Source: an uncultured Acetobacteraceae bacterium
Lineage (GTDB): Bacteria > Pseudomonadota > Alphaproteobacteria > Acetobacterales > Acetobacteraceae
Direction of reading: 5' to 3'
Assembly: GCA_903907955.1 (NCBI GenBank)
Contig: CAIVPZ010000091.1
Span: 28,136 to 92,135 of the forward strand
DNA: 64,000 nucleotides
Position numbers and translations under genes: made by a program. The first letter of the stretch is position 1. Each line of letters opens with the position of its first letter. Below the pieces are notes generated by a model. It was not told the origin of the DNA and did not search any database. It saw nothing but the letters and a program-made list of their open reading frames with translations. Shown one piece after another: positions 17,989-27,818 of this stretch.

Positions 17989-18255
17989 ATGGGCGATGTC
18001 GTCGTTGAGGAATTCGGAGGCTTCGCCCCTGCCGGCCCCCATCTGCGGAAGGAGGGGCGCGTCGCCTGGTCCAGCCTCTCGCCGGTGGACCAGGCAAAGC
18101 TGGACGCCCTGTTCGCCGCGCGCCGGCCGGTGAATGCGAACATGGGCTACCGCCTGACACGGGAAGGGCCGAATGGTCCCGAGACGGTCGAAGCGACGGT
18201 GGACCAGGTGCCGGAGGCGCTGGTGAAGAGCGTGGCGACAACAATCATCAAATGA
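17989..18255 (+). CDS. Emfourin-like protease inhibitor
   Basis: An 88-aa protein starting at the ATG after GGGGA. It contains VVVEEFGGFAP at residues 4-14, a spacer with LSPVDQAKLDALF, then YRLTREGPNGPETVEATVDQ and a helical end VPEALVKSVATT. This arrangement (GGFA near the start, central helix, YRLT strand, VPEAL tail) matches the emfourin family, small proteins that block protealysin-type M4 proteases. It begins 46 bp after the M4 protease stop on the same strand, the gene order described for protealysin and emfourin. The assignment is by pattern; inhibition is inferred. Confidence 0.78.
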   Translation: MGDVVVEEFGGFAPAGPHLRKEGRVAWSSLSPVDQAKLDALFAARRPVNANMGYRLTREGPNGPETVEATVDQVPEALVKSVATTIIK

Positions 18256-18361
18256 CCGTGTTCACGCCCGCCCGGCATTGATTGCTGTTGCAGGCCTCTG
18301 GTGCAGGAGCCTTGCGGCTCCGGCCCGGGTCGGGGATGGTTTCGTCTTTCAGGCCGGCGGA

Positions 18362-19030
18362 TTATCCCTCGGCCGCTTCCACCAGTGCCACGTCCAGCAG
18401 GCGCTCGAGCACCTCCGGCTCCTGCGCCCCGGCGATGGCGTGCCGGCCGCCGATGACGAAGCATGGCACGCCGTTGATGCCCAGCCGGTGCGCCCGCAGG
18501 TTCTCGGCATGCACCGCGTCGGTTTCGGCGTCGCTGGCCAGGAAGCTGCCTGCCGCCCTGCCGTCCAGCCCGCAGGCCACCGCCACTTCGGCCAGCACCT
18601 GGGCGTCGCCGATATCGCGCCCGTCGGTGAAATGCGCCGCGAACAGCGCCTCCACCAATTCCGTCCCGCGCCCGTAGGCGGCGGCCCAGCGCACCAGCCG
18701 GTGCGCATCCACCGAGGACGGGGTGCGGCGGATGCGGTCGAAGCGGAATTGCAGCACCTCCGCCCGGCCGATATCGGTGATCGAGGCATACAGACGCCGT
18801 GCCCGTTCCTCGCCGCCGAACTTGCGCACCACGTAATCGGCGCGCGGCAGGCCGGCGCGCGGCATGTCCGGGTTGAGCAGGAACGGCCGCCAGACGATTT
18901 CGGTCAGCACGTCCGGCCGGCGCCGCAGCGTGCGCATCAGCCGGCGCAGCCCCAGATAGCACCAGGGGCACACCAGATCATGCACCACCTCGATGCCGAG
19001 GCGGGAGCGCGGGCGCGCGAGAACGTTCAA
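18362..19030 (-). CDS. DsbA-family (FrnE-like) thiol oxidoreductase
   Basis: About 222 aa. The thioredoxin-fold active site CPWCYLG sits near residue 24 after a strand VVHDLV, followed by an inserted helical region and, near the end, GINGVPCFVIGG with the cis-Pro loop. This is the cytosolic FrnE / 2-hydroxychromene-2-carboxylate isomerase-like branch. No in-frame ATG precedes the active site at a sensible distance. TTG at 19030 is the best start; the long upstream open frame is antisense to the GST gene. It is divergent from the GST gene at 19160. Confidence 0.85.
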   Translation of the reverse strand: MNVLARPRSRLGIEVVHDLVCPWCYLGLRRLMRTLRRRPDVLTEIVWRPFLLNPDMPRAGLPRADYVVRKFGGEERARRLYASITDIGRAEVLQFRFDRIRRTPSSVDAHRLVRWAAAYGRGTELVEALFAAHFTDGRDIGDAQVLAEVAVACGLDGRAAGSFLASDAETDAVHAENLRAHRLGINGVPCFVIGGRHAIAGAQEPEVLERLLDVALVEAAEG

Positions 19031-19159
19031 CGGGCTGGACGCAATACAACCATCCGGAAAGTATCGGATGCGGCGCACCCGGGTGCAAGCGTCCCGGTTG
19101 CGGCTGACGCGCCGGGACGTGGGCGCTATCCTGGGCTGCAAGCCGGAGGCCGCAAAGAC

Positions 19160-19849
19160 ATGACCGTCACGCTGTATGACCTCGCCGGCGCCGACCCGGC
19201 GCTGCGGTTCAGCCCGTATTGCTGGCGCGCGCGGCTGGCGCTGGCGCACAAGGGGCTGACCGTCGAAACCGTGCCCTGGCGCTTCACCGAGAAGGACCGG
19301 CTGAAATTCTCCGGCCAGGGCCGGGTGCCGGTGATCATCGACGGCGGCCGTGTGGTGGCGGATTCCTGGGCGATCGCCGAATATCTGGAGGATTCCTATC
19401 CGGATCGCGCCAGCCTGTTCGGCGGCGCCGGCGGCCGGGCGCAGGCGCGGTTCATCAACGCCTGGGCGGATGCGATCGTCCATCCGGGCATCGCCCGTCT
19501 GGTGGTGCGCGATATCCTCGACGTGGTGGCGCCGCAGGACCGCGACTATTTCCGCAGCAGCCGCGAGCGCGCGTTCGGCACCACCCTGGAAGCGGTGGTG
19601 GAGGGGCGGGCGGACCGGCTGGAGGCGTGGCGGGCGGTGCTGGCGCCGGTGCGGCTGGTGCTGCGGGCGCAGCCGTTCCTGGGAGGGCAGGGGCCGGGCT
19701 ATGCCGACCACATCCTGTTCGGCAGCCTGCAATGGCCCCGCTGCGTCAGTTCGTTTGCGCTGCTGGCGGCGGACGACCCGGTGGCGGGCTGGTTCGCGCG
19801 GGTGGGCGCGCTCTATGGCGGATTGGGCGCGGCGGCGCGCACGGTCTGA
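19160..19849 (+). CDS. Glutathione S-transferase family protein
   Basis: A 229-aa protein. The thioredoxin-like N-domain (about 1-80) contains FSPYCWRARLALAHKGL, the cis-Pro strand GRVPVIIDGG and the GSH-binding segment VADSWAIAEYLEDSYP. An all-helical C-domain follows. The substrate is unknown. Its last 37 bases overlap the end of the convergent pcp gene, so the two transcripts are antisense at their 3' ends. A second, more distant GST is at 38214. Confidence 0.88.
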   Translation: MTVTLYDLAGADPALRFSPYCWRARLALAHKGLTVETVPWRFTEKDRLKFSGQGRVPVIIDGGRVVADSWAIAEYLEDSYPDRASLFGGAGGRAQARFINAWADAIVHPGIARLVVRDILDVVAPQDRDYFRSSRERAFGTTLEAVVEGRADRLEAWRAVLAPVRLVLRAQPFLGGQGPGYADHILFGSLQWPRCVSSFALLAADDPVAGWFARVGALYGGLGAAARTV

Positions 19850-20475
19850 TCCCCGGCGATCGCACGGATTGCCGTGCGCAGCGCCGCCACCAGCGTTGCC
19901 GCCGGCATGCTGGGCTGGCCGGGATGACGGACGACCTGCCCGGGCAGAAACGGCATGTGCAGGAAGCCGCAGCGCATGCCCGGATAGGCGGTCGCGGCCA
20001 GATGGCAGAGCAGGTACAGCGTGTGGTTGCACAGATGGGTGCCGGCGGTGTTGGAGACATGCGCCGGCACGCCCGCCTGCCGCAGCGCGGCGGCCATCGC
20101 CTTGACCGGGAGGCCGGAAAAATAGGCCGCCGGCCCGCCCGCGATCACCGGCACCTCCGCGGGCTGCGCGCCGTCGTTGTCGGGAATGGCGAAGTCGTTG
20201 ACGTTGATGCCGATACGCTCGACCGAGACCTCCGCCCGTCCGCCGGCCTGGCCGGTGGCGATCACCACGTCCGGCCGGTGGCGCGCCACCATGTCCCGCA
20301 GCGCCGGCGGTGCGCGGCGGTGCGAAACCGGCAGGATCCCGGTGTGCAGCACAATGCCCGGCGGCGGCTCGGCGGCCAGGCCCAGCACGGCCTGCATCGA
20401 GGGGTTCACGACCTCGCCGCCGAACGGCTCGAAGCCGGTGACGAGGAGGCGCAGAAGGGGGCGCGGCGTGGGCAT
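19813..20475 (-). CDS. pcp: Pyroglutamyl-peptidase I
   Basis: A 220-aa C15 cysteine peptidase. It opens with LLVTGFEPFGGEVVNPSMQA and carries GQAGGRAEVSVERIGINVND (catalytic Glu region), the nucleophile Cys in THLCNHTLYLLCH near residue 143 and the His in GFLHMPFLP near 163. The enzyme removes N-terminal pyroglutamate from peptides in the cytosol. The start ATG shares a base with the upstream cupin stop (TGATG). This makes it the last gene of a DUF2237-cupin-pcp operon. It overlaps the convergent GST gene at its 3' end. Confidence 0.93.
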   Translation of the reverse strand: MPTPRPLLRLLVTGFEPFGGEVVNPSMQAVLGLAAEPPPGIVLHTGILPVSHRRAPPALRDMVARHRPDVVIATGQAGGRAEVSVERIGINVNDFAIPDNDGAQPAEVPVIAGGPAAYFSGLPVKAMAAALRQAGVPAHVSNTAGTHLCNHTLYLLCHLAATAYPGMRCGFLHMPFLPGQVVRHPGQPSMPAATLVAALRTAIRAIAGDQTVRAAAPNPP

Positions 20476-20795
20476 CAGCCGGGGTAGTGCACCGCCAGCC
20501 ACACCGCCGGCGGGTCGGACGATGCGCAGGCCACCCGGTGGCGGGCGTGGGCGGGGATGGTGAGGTGATCGCCGGCGCGCAACCGCACGCGGCGCAAGTC
20601 GGCGAACTCCAGCGTCGCGTCGCCCTGCAGCAGGGCCACCCATTCCGGCCGGTCCTGGTCGTACCAGAACCCGGGCGGGCTGGCATGGCCGCAGGAGACG
20701 ATGCGTTCGATGCGCACCCCGGCGCCGGCGGCCAGCTCAAGGGTTTCTTCCTCCGGCAGGCCGGTCGGCACCGCCGCGAACAGGTTGGCCGTCAC
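20475..20795 (-). CDS. Cupin domain protein
   Basis: A 106-aa protein starting at GTG 20795, which overlaps the stop of the upstream DUF2237 gene as GTGA; the more distal ATG at 20837 lies inside that gene. The sequence PEWVALLQGDATLEF then LRAGDHLTIPAHARHRV is a single beta-barrel cupin with a degenerate first motif. Such proteins bind a metal and small ligands; the ligand here is unknown. It is tightly coupled with DUF2237 and pcp, but a shared pathway is not evident. Confidence 0.8.
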   Translation of the reverse strand: MTANLFAAVPTGLPEEETLELAAGAGVRIERIVSCGHASPPGFWYDQDRPEWVALLQGDATLEFADLRRVRLRAGDHLTIPAHARHRVACASSDPPAVWLAVHYPG

Positions 20796-21202
20796 GGCGG
20801 TGGCGTGGCGTGACGCCTGAGGTCCTCCAGGCTGCAATGGCGCAGCGCCCCCTCATGGGTTGCTTCCAGTACCACCTTCGGTGCCTGGCCGGCTTCCAGC
20901 GCTTCCTGCCAGCGCGGCGCGCACAGGCACCAGCGGTCGCCCGGCCGCAGGCCCGGGAAGCCGGCGGCCGGGTAGGGGGTGGACAGGTCGTTGCCGGCGC
21001 GCTTGCTGAAGGCCAGGAAGCCGGCGGTCATCACCACGCATACGGTATGGCTGCCGAGGTCCTCGGGGCTGGTGTCGCAGCACCCGTTGCGGAAAAACCC
21101 GGTGACCGGCGCCAGCGAACACGGTGCCAACGGCCCGCCCAGCACATTGCGGGACGCCCGCCGCCCGCCCCCGCCACCTTCACCGGTATCATCAAACGGC
21201 AT
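20792..21202 (-). CDS. DUF2237 family protein
   Basis: A 136-aa protein rich in Cys and aromatic residues. Family signatures are NVLGGPLAPCSLAPVTGFFR near residue 19, DLGSHTVCVVMTAGFLAFSK near 49 and LRPGDRWCLCAPRWQEAL near 85. DUF2237 is widely conserved but has no demonstrated function; the Cys positions suggest metal binding. It is first gene of the DUF2237-cupin-pcp operon. A dispersed palindromic repeat precedes it. Confidence 0.88.
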   Translation of the reverse strand: MPFDDTGEGGGGGRRASRNVLGGPLAPCSLAPVTGFFRNGCCDTSPEDLGSHTVCVVMTAGFLAFSKRAGNDLSTPYPAAGFPGLRPGDRWCLCAPRWQEALEAGQAPKVVLEATHEGALRHCSLEDLRRHATPPP

Positions 21203-21225
21203 TGTAACCCCCTTGATTTTCTTAA

Positions 21226-21284
21226 TGAACGGGGTGCAGGGGGCGACCGCCCCCTGCCGGGTCCAGGGCAGCGCCCTGGCCTTG
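21226..21284 (+). repeat. Dispersed palindromic intergenic repeat, copy 3
   Basis: A near-complete copy: AACGGGGTGCAGGGGGCGAC, stem with CCCCCTGCC, then CCAGGGCAGCGCCCTGGCC. It lies upstream of the DUF2237 operon and a few bases downstream of the WXXGXW lipoprotein gene. Confidence 0.8.
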
Positions 21285-21291
21285 CCTCACG

Positions 21292-21618
21292 TCAAAGCCA
21301 ATGCGCCGGCAACCAGATCCACCCCCCGTTCTCAAGCGCCCAGAACCCAGGCTGCCACTGGTTGCCGTGCTGGCCGCGGGGCACATAGCGCCCCTCCCGC
21401 CAAGTATAGCGCAGCCCGTTCCAGTCCCAATGGCCGGGCTGCCAGATCAGTTCGTCCTCGGTGACCGGCGGCAAGGGGATGGTCTCGGCGGGGGCTGGCG
21501 GCGGGCCGGCGGGCGGCGGCCCGGGGCCGTTGACGGCCGGGACGGCGCAGCCCGCCAGCAGCAGCATGCCACCGGCCAGGGCGGGGAAGAACAGGCGGCG
21601 GGATCGACCCAGGTGCAT
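21292..21618 (-). CDS. YXWGXW/WXXGXW-repeat lipoprotein
   Basis: A 108-aa protein with a lipoprotein signal (ALAGGMLLLAGC, Cys near 23), a Pro-rich linker (about 30-50) and then Trp motifs IWQPGHWDWNG, WREGRYVPRG, WQPGFWALENGGWIWLPAHW. Proteins with this repeat are small envelope lipoproteins of unknown function in Proteobacteria. Next upstream on the same strand lies a possible regulatory gap before the acyl-CoA dehydrogenase end. Confidence 0.85.
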   Translation of the reverse strand: MHLGRSRRLFFPALAGGMLLLAGCAVPAVNGPGPPPAGPPPAPAETIPLPPVTEDELIWQPGHWDWNGLRYTWREGRYVPRGQHGNQWQPGFWALENGGWIWLPAHWL

Positions 21619-21651
21619 CGTTGGTTGCCTCCGTGTGCGCGCGACGCTGGA

Positions 21652-23265
<1,614 letters not shown>

Positions 23266-23599
23266 GCGGGGCTGGGCATAGCCGGGATGGCGGGCCGCGT
23301 GGGTTGGCGGCCGGCGGGAATCCTACAGTATCTGCGCGGCGAGCGGGACTCCGGGATGGCGCTTGTCCGGCGCCGCTTCGGTTGGTAACAATACGGTGGC
23401 ATGTCCTGCACGGAAGGGGCGCGCGAACAGGCAGACGCAAGCTGGGTGCGTACCGCAACGCCTGTGCTGCCGCTCGTGCTGGAGCGCGACGGTCCCGGTT
23501 CGCAAATCCTTGCTCCCACTATCGCCGCCGGATTGCAGGCGCTGCCCACGTTTGCACCCCGTCTTTCGCGTTCCTTTCGAACTTGAGGATTGCGTTAAT
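23266..23599. other. Intergenic region with no recognised gene
   Basis: A 334-bp gap between the divergent acyl-CoA dehydrogenase and glycosyltransferase-like genes. Short open frames here (for example at 23401-23586) lack a ribosome site or motif and I treat them as chance. GAGG about eleven bases before 23600 is a likely ribosome site for the downstream gene. Confidence 0.6.
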
Positions 23600-24508
23600 A
23601 TGTTGATCAATCCCAGCCAGGCGCACCAAGCCAGACTGCTCGTTGCGATAACATTTCATTATCGCAAGCAGCGTCTGCAATACCTGTTTCAGGTCATCAA
23701 GTCGCTCAGCTGCTTTCCGATCGCTGCCCTCGACATCGTCGTGGCGACGAACACGATTCAGGCTGAGGAAATCGAGTCGATCAAACGGATGTGCGGGCCG
23801 TTGGTCGGCTTTGCGATGGAATCATCGACTTGTTTCAAGAGCATTGAGGTGCGCAGCTTTCCCGGTTTGATCAACCCACTCCATTTGCCATGGGCACACA
23901 AGCACCTGATACTTGATCAATTTCTGAATGCCGGTGGCGAATATACGCATTATTTATACTTGGAGGGCGACATTGAGTTTTCGTTCACGAACTTTCTTTA
24001 TTTTCTGAAATACAGACCGCCGCTTCGCCGGCTTGGTCTGTTGCCATCTTTTCTGCGGGTCGAATACGGCTTTGCGGATGACCAGTTATATTGTACAGAT
24101 CAGGTTGGGATCGTAAGGACGGATAACCGGCCGGTTGTCAAACTGGATGGGCTCTGGTTCGTCAACGTGGATAATCCGTACAATGCAATGTTCATGCTCG
24201 ATGACGAGCTGGCACGCGAGTACGTTACCAGCCGCTCGTTTGGCATGGAAACAAGCAGCGATGTGCATCGCTGGGACGTCCGCGAACGGGCCGCGATGGG
24301 TTTGTGCTTCGAGAATGTGCCAAACGGGTTTTTCAGCAGATACGTGATCCCGATAAACCCGATCGATCGTACGGTGCCAAGCTTCAGCTACCTCTACCAC
24401 ACCCCAAACAATTACGCGAATGACCCTGACGGACCTTTCGGAAAAATCCTCATGACACGGCTTTTCTTGCCTGGCGGTCGATCGGCGGTCGCCGCGCAGA
24501 CGCTGTAG
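23600..24508 (+). CDS. Glycosyltransferase-like protein (GT-A-type features)
   Basis: A 302-aa protein with no signal peptide or membrane segment. The strand-loop HYLYLEGDIEFSFTNFLYFL near residue 115 resembles the acidic metal site of GT-A glycosyltransferases, but has EGD in place of a standard DxD. Further conserved-looking blocks are LLPSFLRVEYGFADDQLY and WFVNVDNPYNAMFMLDDE. I recognise no named family with confidence. Base composition is less GC-rich than adjacent genes, with many AT-ending codons, so horizontal transfer is likely. It is followed almost directly by the 936-aa glycosyltransferase fusion on the same strand. Confidence 0.72.
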   Translation: MLINPSQAHQARLLVAITFHYRKQRLQYLFQVIKSLSCFPIAALDIVVATNTIQAEEIESIKRMCGPLVGFAMESSTCFKSIEVRSFPGLINPLHLPWAHKHLILDQFLNAGGEYTHYLYLEGDIEFSFTNFLYFLKYRPPLRRLGLLPSFLRVEYGFADDQLYCTDQVGIVRTDNRPVVKLDGLWFVNVDNPYNAMFMLDDELAREYVTSRSFGMETSSDVHRWDVRERAAMGLCFENVPNGFFSRYVIPINPIDRTVPSFSYLYHTPNNYANDPDGPFGKILMTRLFLPGGRSAVAAQTL

Positions 24509-24557
24509 TTTGCCGTTCGACGGGCTGTGTCCGCCAGGGAATGTCCGGATTAGGGGA

Positions 24558-27368
24558 ATGGCTGGTCATTTGACGTCATCAGGGTCTCCCGACGTGGCGC
24601 CGGCGTGGCCGGGACCTCCCGCGCGCCTCGGCCGCCAGGATATCGTTGCCGGCACGCCATTGGCCTATGCCGGTCCCAACGCCACCATCAATTTCCGCGA
24701 CATCGCCGATCTGGATCTGCTTGGGGCGATCGCCGAACCGCACCGGCTGCTTCTGGGGTTGCCCATGCGCAGCCACCCGCCGGCGCCGCTGTTCAACGCC
24801 GCGGCGCTGCCGGAGCGTGTCATCGCCGACCACGTCAGCCGCCGTCTGGTGCCGGGGCCGGAGTTCTGCGGCGTCACCGGGCACGAACTCGGCGGCTTTG
24901 GCCTGTTGCAGCAGGGAGGGCGCGTGTTCGTCGACGACCGGGTGCAGCCGGAAGGCTTCAACCGGCTGATCGAGCCGCACACGATGCCCGCCCACTGGGC
25001 CGGCAGCATCTGCTCACCGGCTGCCGAGATCATCGAGACCGACACGCCGGTGGGGGTGGCGCTGAACGCCCACCTGGTGTGGGGGCACTTCCTGCTGGAG
25101 ATGCTGGCGCGCGTGCATCTGCTCGCGCAGATGCGCGCGCTCGGCCATCCGGTTCCGATCGCCGTCCCGAGCGACAGCCCCGCCTGGATACGGGCGTTCA
25201 TATCGCTGTATTTCGCCGAGGGCGAAACGCTGGCCTACGATTCCCAGCGACAGCGGGTGCGTGCGCCCTGCTTCGTGCTGCCCGGCATGATGATGCATCA
25301 CTATCATTTCCACCCGGCACTGAACCCGATGGTGGACGAGTTGCTGGCGCGGATTGTTGGCCCAGGCAGGCTCCCGGCGGACCGGCCGCGGCGCATCTAT
25401 CTGTCGCGCAGCCGGCATGCCTGCGGATCGCACGCGATCGCCAACGAGCCCGAGGTGGAAGCTGTATTGGCCGATCTCGGCTTCACCATCCTGCATCCCC
25501 AGGAGCTGCCGTTGCGCACGCAACTGGCGATATACGCCGGTGCGGACTGCATCGTCTCGCAGTTCAGTTCGGCGGCGCACAACGCGCTGTTCGCGCCGCG
25601 CGGAACCCCGGTGTTCTGCTTCGGCTGGATGAACCGCTGCCAGTCCGGTATCGCGGCGTTGCGCGGCCAGCCGCTGGCCTACCTGAAGCCCGGCGGCAGC
25701 GACCTGATCTATCCGCCGGCGCAGCGGGAGCCGGGAATATTCCGCTTGCGCGTCGATTGCGCCGAACTGGCGCGCGCGTTGCCTGCCTTCCTGCGCTTTG
25801 CCGAGCAATGGCGCGCGGCGCGGGCGGATGCGCCGACACCGGAGCGGACGGTCGCGACCGCGGCCGTTCCGCCCCTTGCAACCGGGACCTCCCGGGTGCC
25901 TTTGCCGTTCCCGGGGGGTGACCACATGACGAGCTCTGGCGCGACGACGCGGCGTGATCCGGACATCCTGGCGCACATCCAGAACGTGGGCGACGAATGG
26001 TTCGCTGCCGGCGGATGGGTCGGGAAGGCGGGATCGAACCGGTGCATCGAGGGGTTTGCGATCGGCAGGCGCGGAGACATCGGAGCAATCGAACTGCGAT
26101 ATCGCGTCATCCAGGGTGATGGATCGCTTTCGGACTGGTCCGACCGCGGGCGTTTTTGTGGAACCCGCGGACAGAACCGACCCATCCATGGATTCTGTAT
26201 TGAACTCCTGGGCGGCACCGCTGACGAATTCGACTGCAGTTATGACGGCATCTTCGCTGACGGCGTCAGCGTGGGGCTGGTTCGCCAACCGGCGGTCTGC
26301 CGCAGCGCCGGCCTTGCGCCGCTGGAGGCGTTCAGGATCAGGCTGTATCGGCGCGACGGGACGCTGCCCGATCAGAGCCGTGGCCGTTGCCAGGTTTCGG
26401 GGGGCAATGGGAGACTGGTCGCCATCACCCGCATCCTCAACGAGGCGGACATCGTGGAGGCATTCGTCCGCCATACCGCCGCGCTGGTGGACCATCATAT
26501 TCTGCTCGACAATGGCAGCACTGACGGCACGCTCGATATCCTGGAGGCGCTGCGCACCGAAGGTCTGAGTCTGGAAGTCCATCACAGTGCCGAGGTCGCC
26601 TTCGCCGAGTCGGCGCAGAACAATATCCTCTTCCGCCTGGCTGCCGGAGCGCGCGGCGCGGATTGGGTGCTGCCGTTGGATACGGACGAGTTCATCGATG
26701 CGCGTGGCGAGGCTGGCGGGCTGCGGGCGGCGCTGCATGCGGATGCGCCGGACGCATTCAAGGTCCGCGTGCGCGAATACATTGCTACTCCGCAGGATGA
26801 TGCGGCCGAAGCGCTGGTCCTGTCGCGCATCACCCGGGCGCGCGCGCCCACCGACAACATGAAGGTCATTGCCCGCGGCAGCCTGCTGGACCGTGGCGCG
26901 GACCTGCAGCCTGGCGGGCATGGCATCCAGGTGAGGGGCGAGGAAGTTCCGTGGCTGGTGCTGGAGAGGGTGGTCTATGCCCATTACGCCGTTCGCTCGC
27001 CGTGGCAGTGGATCACCAAGTTCGTCATCGGGTGGTCGAAGGTGCTGGCGGCCGGGTCGGGCACGGTCGCCCGCGGCTACAGCGACCATTATCGGGAGCC
27101 GTTCCGCATATTGAAGGCGGCACCGGCGCAAATCCTGCGCAATGCCTCCTGCATGGCGTTCCGGGATGACGTGACCGGATTGACGTCCGATCCGCTGCCG
27201 TATCTCGGCGCCCCGCTCCGCTTTACCCCTCCGGTTGATCATGCAATGCGGGCCGTGGCAGCGCTGATGACACATCTGGAATCCCTGTCGTTACGGCACG
27301 GCGAACTGGCCGAAACCGAGGCCGGCAGGGCGTTCCTTGCCGTGCGGAACGGCGGCACTGCGGGGTAG
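24558..27368 (+). CDS. Trimodular GT61 / ChW-repeat / GT2-92-like glycosyltransferase
   Basis: A 936-aa fusion. Residues about 30-415 form a GT61 (DUF563) domain with YLSRSRHACGSHAIAN near 281 and SSAAHNALFAPRGTPVFCFG near 340. Residues about 470-552 hold two ChW-like repeats (AHIQNVGDEWFAAGGWVGKA and RVIQGDGSLSDWSDRG followed by CGTRGQN). Residues about 619-870 form a GT2/GT92-like domain with AITRILNEADIVEAFVRHTA, LLDNGSTDGTLDILE and the DTDEF metal motif. It probably transfers two sugars to a surface glycan. The ATG at 24558 was chosen; a TTG at 24510, one base after the previous stop, is possible. Confidence 0.82.
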   Translation: MAGHLTSSGSPDVAPAWPGPPARLGRQDIVAGTPLAYAGPNATINFRDIADLDLLGAIAEPHRLLLGLPMRSHPPAPLFNAAALPERVIADHVSRRLVPGPEFCGVTGHELGGFGLLQQGGRVFVDDRVQPEGFNRLIEPHTMPAHWAGSICSPAAEIIETDTPVGVALNAHLVWGHFLLEMLARVHLLAQMRALGHPVPIAVPSDSPAWIRAFISLYFAEGETLAYDSQRQRVRAPCFVLPGMMMHHYHFHPALNPMVDELLARIVGPGRLPADRPRRIYLSRSRHACGSHAIANEPEVEAVLADLGFTILHPQELPLRTQLAIYAGADCIVSQFSSAAHNALFAPRGTPVFCFGWMNRCQSGIAALRGQPLAYLKPGGSDLIYPPAQREPGIFRLRVDCAELARALPAFLRFAEQWRAARADAPTPERTVATAAVPPLATGTSRVPLPFPGGDHMTSSGATTRRDPDILAHIQNVGDEWFAAGGWVGKAGSNRCIEGFAIGRRGDIGAIELRYRVIQGDGSLSDWSDRGRFCGTRGQNRPIHGFCIELLGGTADEFDCSYDGIFADGVSVGLVRQPAVCRSAGLAPLEAFRIRLYRRDGTLPDQSRGRCQVSGGNGRLVAITRILNEADIVEAFVRHTAALVDHHILLDNGSTDGTLDILEALRTEGLSLEVHHSAEVAFAESAQNNILFRLAAGARGADWVLPLDTDEFIDARGEAGGLRAALHADAPDAFKVRVREYIATPQDDAAEALVLSRITRARAPTDNMKVIARGSLLDRGADLQPGGHGIQVRGEEVPWLVLERVVYAHYAVRSPWQWITKFVIGWSKVLAAGSGTVARGYSDHYREPFRILKAAPAQILRNASCMAFRDDVTGLTSDPLPYLGAPLRFTPPVDHAMRAVAALMTHLESLSLRHGELAETEAGRAFLAVRNGGTAG

Positions 27369-27467
27369 GATCGTTCTTGCTTCGGCGCAGGGCGACCTGC
27401 TCCGGCGGGACGTGCCGATGTTCGCATCAGCCTTGCAGCGGCCGGCTGCGGCGGCGATATCTGCGGC

Positions 27468-27818
27468 ATGACCGATCAGGACCGCAGAGCAACCCGGCCG
27501 GACGAGGCCATGCTGGTGTACGTCACCTGCCCCGACCTCGACGAGGCGCGGCGGATCGGTCGCGCGCTGGTGGAGGAAGGGCTGGCGGCCTGCGTCAACC
27601 TGCGCACCCATGAAACCATCCATCGCTGGCAGGGCGCGATCGAGCAGGGGCCGGAGGCGGCGCTGCTGGCGAAAACCACGCGCGCGGCGTACCCGGCGCT
27701 GGAGGCGCGGGTGCGGGCGCTGCATTCCTGTTCGGTTCCGTGCATCGTCGCCTGGACCGTCGATACCGGTCTGCCCGAGTACCTGGACTGGATCGCCGCT
27801 TCGGTGACGGCCCGCTGA
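27468..27818 (+). CDS. cutA: CutA divalent-cation tolerance protein
   Basis: A 116-aa protein of the CutA1 family: MLVYVTCPDLDEARRIGRAL, GLAACVNLRTHETIHRWQGA, ALLAKTT and the conserved PCIVAWTVDTGLPEYLDWI at the end. CutA forms very stable trimers with a ferredoxin-like fold resembling PII proteins; a role in copper tolerance is historical and not firmly shown. The first 14 residues are an extension. Its stop overlaps the start of the Kef-type antiporter (TGATG), so the two are coupled. Confidence 0.93.
   Translation: MTDQDRRATRPDEAMLVYVTCPDLDEARRIGRALVEEGLAACVNLRTHETIHRWQGAIEQGPEAALLAKTTRAAYPALEARVRALHSCSVPCIVAWTVDTGLPEYLDWIAASVTAR

Noticed and set aside
23401..23586. Small plus-strand ORF upstream of the glycosyltransferase-like gene
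   Set aside because: No ribosome site, no motif, and composition like surrounding non-coding DNA.
25014..27275. 753-aa minus-strand open frame opposite the GT fusion
   Set aside because: Its sequence is Arg/Gln/His-rich with no domains, while the plus strand has three recognisable domains.
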